Source: Mycobacterium adipatum (GTDB taxonomy: Bacteria; Actinomycetota; Actinomycetes; Mycobacteriales; Mycobacteriaceae). From it: 64,000 bases of DNA. Positions 61,356 through 64,000 of the stretch are shown piece by piece (positions within the stretch are counted from its first letter, which is position 1; every line of letters starts with the position of its first letter). A program made the translations under genes and the position numbers. The DNA is taken from the NCBI RefSeq assembly GCF_001644575.1, contig NZ_CP015596.1, positions 1,426,001 through 1,490,000 on the forward strand, written 5' to 3'. A model generated the notes under the pieces. It ran no database searches. It was given only the letters and a program-made list of their open reading frames with translations, and was not told where the DNA came from.

Positions 61356-63461
61356 ATGGACACTTCCCCGTCGCTGCGCCCGCCCGGGAACGCAACACGC
61401 ACCGAGGCGCAGGCGATTCTCGAACAACTGGCCGGTCCGGCGGCGCGGCTTCGCGACGACCAGTGGACTGCCATCGAGGCGCTGGTGGTGCACCGCAAGC
61501 GTGCGCTGGTGGTGCAACGCACCGGCTGGGGCAAGTCCGCGGTGTACTTCATCGCGGCCAAGCTGCTGCGCGCCGCGGGCCGCGGGCCGACCGTCATCGT
61601 GTCCCCGCTGCTCGCATTGATGCGCAACCAGGTTCAGGCCGCCGATCGGGCCGGGGTGCACGCGGCAACCATCAACTCCAGCAATGTCACCGAGTGGGAC
61701 TCTGTGCAGCAACGGATCAACGCCGGCGAGCTCGATGTCCTGCTGGTCAGTCCCGAGCGGCTGAACAACCCCGACTTCCGGGACGCCGTGCTGCCTGCAC
61801 TGGCCGCCGACGCGGGCCTGGTGGTGGTCGACGAGGCGCACTGCGTCTCGGACTGGGGTCACGACTTCCGCCCCGACTACCGACGCATCCGCACCCTCAT
61901 CGCCGAACTCGGCGCCGATATTCCGGTGCTGGCCACCACCGCAACCGCCAACGACCGGGTGGTCGCCGACGTGGCGGCGCAGTTGGGTGTCGGCGGTGGT
62001 GACACGCTGGTGCTGCGTGGCGGGCTGGACCGCGAGTCGTTGCGGCTGTCGGTGGTTCAGGCGGGCGGTCCGGCCAAGCGCGCAGCATGGCTTGCCGCAC
62101 ATATCGATTCGCTGCCCGGCTCTGGAATCGTGTACACGCTGACCGTTGCCCAGGCCCACGATATCGCGACCCTGCTGCGCGATCAGGGACATGCCGTCGC
62201 CGCCTACACCGGGTCCACGGAGGCCGCCGAACGCGAGCAGCTGGAAGAAGATCTGATCGGAAACCGGGTCAAGGCCCTGATAGCCACCTCGGCGCTGGGG
62301 ATGGGATTCGACAAGCCCGACCTCGGATTCGTGGTGCACCTGGGGGCGCCGTCCTCGCCCATCGTGTACTACCAGCAGGTCGGCCGCGCGGGGCGTTCCA
62401 CGGCCAGCGCGGAGGTGATCCTGCTGCCCGGCCGGGAGGACGCCGACGTGTGGCGGTACTTCGCATCGGTGGCGTTCCCCTCGGAAGCCATGGTGCGCAA
62501 CGTGATAGATGCGTTGGAGCCCGACCGGGCACTGTCCACCGCCGCGCTGGAACCGCTGGTGGACCTCAACCGGTCGCGGCTGGAGATGGTGCTGAAGGTG
62601 CTCGACGTGGACGGTGGGGTGCGCCGGGTGAAGGGTGGCTGGATCGGTACCGGGCAGCCCTGGGAATACGACGAGCCCCGCTACCGCCATCTGGACGAGG
62701 CACGCAAACGCGAACAACAGGCGATGCTCGACTACCAGAGCACGTCGGAATGTCGGATGTCGTTCCTGCGCAAGCAACTCGATGATCCAGAGCTCGGCCC
62801 GCAACCCTGCGGGCGCTGTGACAACTGCACCGGCGCCCGCTACCGCGGCGAGGTGGACGACGCCGCCGCCGAGGCCACCCGGGAACGGTTGATGCGCCCC
62901 GGGGTGGAGATCGCGCCGCGTAAGCAGTGGCCCACCGGGCTCGGCAAACTCGGCATCGAGCTGTCGGGACGGATCACCGGCGGGCCCGCACCGGGCCGGG
63001 TCATCGGCCGGCTGACCGATCTGGGTTGGGGCGCTCGGTTGCGTGCCGTGCTGGACGGCCCCGACGCCGAGGTGCCCGACGAGCTGGTGGCCGCCGCCAT
63101 CGCGGTGCTCAAGGCGTGGGACTGGGTGCAACGGCCCACCGCGGTACTCGCGCTGGACTCCGTCGGTCACCCGGTGTTGATCCGCTCCCTGGCGGCCCGC
63201 CTCTCCGAGGTCGGTCGCCTCAAAAACCTTGGTGTGCTTAACTATTCGCCCGAACACCGGCCGGTCGCGGCGGCCAACTCGGCCTACCGGGTAGCTGCGC
63301 TGAATGCAGCATGGGAGGCGCCTGCGGTCGTCGACGGCGAGATCGTGTTGGTGGTCGACGATATGACCGACACCGGGTGGACGCTGACGATGGCGACGCA
63401 GGTCCTACGGGCATCCGGTGCGGTCGACGTGCTGCCGTTCGCGCTGGCCTCGGTCAGCTGA
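61356..63461 (+). CDS. rqlH: RqlH, RecQ-like DNA helicase with C-terminal phosphoribosyltransferase-like domain
   Basis: A 701-residue SF2 helicase. Motif I is QRTGWGKSAVYF near residue 51 (a GWGKS variant of GxGKS), DEAH is in VVDEAHCVSDWGHDFRPDY near 158, motif III TTATAN near 193, motif VI QVGRAGRSTASAE near 340. A zinc module CRMSFLRKQLDD...CGRCDNC follows near 465-490. The last 200 residues form a phosphoribosyltransferase-like domain with the PRPP-type loop VLVVDDMTDTGWTL near 665. It lacks RQC and HRDC, as described for M. smegmatis RqlH, a 3'-5' translocase. ATG 61356. Confidence 0.93.
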   Translation: MDTSPSLRPPGNATRTEAQAILEQLAGPAARLRDDQWTAIEALVVHRKRALVVQRTGWGKSAVYFIAAKLLRAAGRGPTVIVSPLLALMRNQVQAADRAGVHAATINSSNVTEWDSVQQRINAGELDVLLVSPERLNNPDFRDAVLPALAADAGLVVVDEAHCVSDWGHDFRPDYRRIRTLIAELGADIPVLATTATANDRVVADVAAQLGVGGGDTLVLRGGLDRESLRLSVVQAGGPAKRAAWLAAHIDSLPGSGIVYTLTVAQAHDIATLLRDQGHAVAAYTGSTEAAEREQLEEDLIGNRVKALIATSALGMGFDKPDLGFVVHLGAPSSPIVYYQQVGRAGRSTASAEVILLPGREDADVWRYFASVAFPSEAMVRNVIDALEPDRALSTAALEPLVDLNRSRLEMVLKVLDVDGGVRRVKGGWIGTGQPWEYDEPRYRHLDEARKREQQAMLDYQSTSECRMSFLRKQLDDPELGPQPCGRCDNCTGARYRGEVDDAAAEATRERLMRPGVEIAPRKQWPTGLGKLGIELSGRITGGPAPGRVIGRLTDLGWGARLRAVLDGPDAEVPDELVAAAIAVLKAWDWVQRPTAVLALDSVGHPVLIRSLAARLSEVGRLKNLGVLNYSPEHRPVAAANSAYRVAALNAAWEAPAVVDGEIVLVVDDMTDTGWTLTMATQVLRASGAVDVLPFALASVS

Positions 63462-63558
63462 GTGCAAGCTGGCCCGCACAGGCCAGGTTTGGCGCGCGCA
63501 GCCCGGTTCCCTGCTCGATCCGGCCCCGATACTCGGGGCTGACAGAGCAGGAGCAATC

Positions 63559-63750
63559 ATGAGAATCGAAGTCGATGTCACGCTGTGCGAGGGTCATGGC
63601 CAGTGCCTGATGGCCGCACCGCAGGTGTTCGATCTCCCCGACGGCGCCGACCATGTCGTGGTGCTCGATGCGGATCCCCCGGAGCGGGAACGCGACGCCG
63701 TGGTGCGCGCCGCCGCCATGTGCCCGGCGCAGGCGTTGTCGATCAGCTGA
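63559..63750 (+). CDS. Small ferredoxin, 3Fe-4S type
   Basis: A 63-residue ferredoxin. Ligand pattern LCEGHGQCLMAAP near residue 10 has His where a fourth Cys would sit, and the last Cys is in AAMCPAQALSI near 55, giving a 3Fe-4S (or His-ligated) cluster as in many actinobacterial P450 redox partners. A GAGCAGGAGC ribosome site precedes the ATG. It stands alone with no P450 beside it; CYP125 20 kb away is a possible client. Confidence 0.9.
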   Translation: MRIEVDVTLCEGHGQCLMAAPQVFDLPDGADHVVVLDADPPERERDAVVRAAAMCPAQALSIS

Positions 63751-63755
63751 CGGCG

Positions 63756-64000
63756 TCAGTCGTCGAGGATGCCGCTGCGACCGGCCAGTGCCGCGGCGGC
63801 AATCCGATTGCTGACACCGAGCTTGTTCAGCAGCGATGCCACCATCCGTTTGGCGGTGCGTTCGGACACCAGCATCCGGTTGGCGATCTCCGCGGTCTCC
63901 ATGCCGGTCGACAGCAGCGTCCACAGCGTCAGATCGGCCGGGGTCAGGGAATCCAGGATCGCTGCGGCCGGCTTGCGGGTGCTGGACAGCAGCGTGTCCA
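63756..64000 (-). CDS. LuxR-type regulator, C-terminal part (cut by window edge)
   Basis: The last about 81 codons of a minus-strand gene are visible. They form a LuxR/NarL-type helix-turn-helix: DSLTPADLTLWTLLSTGMETAEIANRM then SERTAKRMVASLLNKLGVSNRIAAAALAGRSG, ending in ILDD. The N-terminal sensor or receiver domain lies beyond the right edge, so the class of regulator cannot be told. It is convergent with the ferredoxin gene; the two stops are 5 bp apart. Confidence 0.82.
   Translation of the reverse strand, partial: DTLLSSTRKPAAAILDSLTPADLTLWTLLSTGMETAEIANRMLVSERTAKRMVASLLNKLGVSNRIAAAALAGRSGILDD

Noticed and set aside
60669-63257. An 862-codon open frame antisense to rqlH and the AmiC-like gene
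   Set aside because: The opposite strand encodes proteins with clear helicase and binding-protein motifs. The antisense product is His/Gly/Arg/Gln-rich without any domain, a typical result of high GC third positions.

Overview
The window is GC-rich, almost gap-free actinobacterial DNA, and gene content and order point to a fast-growing mycobacterium (Mycolicibacterium-like). The strongest evidence is the sterol-degradation gene order (fadD3-fadE31-fadE32-fadE33-aspB, fadE30-ipdF, kstR2-fadA6, ipdC-ipdB-ipdA-echA20, fadA5/cyp125-fadE28-fadE29-chsH2-chsH1-ltp2, chsH3-kstD/hsaE-hsaG-hsaF), which matches the M. tuberculosis Rv3534c-Rv3565 region. ESX/type VII-type proteins, a 13E12/HNH protein and an RqlH helicase also fit.

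Layout: (1) 1-4.7 kb, a LysR regulator divergent from a ketone-body module (MHS transporter, 3-hydroxybutyrate dehydrogenase, acetoacetyl-CoA synthetase). (2) 4.6-6.8 kb, an HNH/DUF222 protein and an alpha/beta hydrolase. (3) 6.8-20.4 kb, the first half of the KstR2 regulon for rings C/D (HIP-CoA), interrupted between ipdF and kstR2 by a two-component system with a frameshifted response regulator, a DUF4153/4173-type membrane protein and a methyltransferase. (4) 20.4-29.3 kb, purine catabolism from guanine to allantoin, including a permease fused to an OHCU-decarboxylase-like domain. (5) 29.3-33 kb, a D-amino-acid aldolase/dehydratase-like enzyme, a zinc alcohol dehydrogenase, and a SatD-like protein with a membrane partner behind a double-dyad operator. 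(6) 33-38.2 kb, the second KstR2 block (ipdC, ipdB, ipdA, echA20 and two SDRs). (7) 38.2-42.4 kb, a lipoprotein, an EspA/EspE-like type VII effector with an HExxH motif, a histidine phosphatase, a Ddn-family reductase, a SnoaL-like protein and a 61-bp triplicated repeat. (8) 42.4-57 kb, the KstR regulon: side-chain degradation (fadA5, cyp125, fadE28/29, chsH1/2, ltp2, chsH3), ring opening (kstD) and the meta-cleavage tail (hsaE, hsaG, hsaF), with a PPE-like/PE-like gene pair inside it. (9) 57-61.3 kb, an amide-hydrolysis locus (hydrolase, fmdA, fmdB) with a MarR-type and an AmiC-like regulator. (10) 61.3-64 kb, rqlH, a 3Fe-4S-type ferredoxin and the end of a LuxR-type regulator.

How it works together: CYP125 oxidises the sterol side chain, the thiolase, dehydrogenases, hydratases and aldolase shorten it, and KstD acts on ring A. 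HsaE/G/F turn the ring A/B fragment into pyruvate and propionyl-CoA. FadD3 activates the C/D-ring acid HIP, and IpdF, FadE30, IpdC, EchA20, IpdAB, FadE31-33 and FadA6 take it to central metabolites. Three KstR2 boxes and two KstR boxes sit in divergent intergenic gaps. Several of these promoters share one geometry: a TANNNT -10 element six nucleotides before the start codon, so the mRNAs are predicted to be leaderless. No intergenic gap exceeds 300 bases. I recognised no tRNA, rRNA, IS element or CRISPR array.
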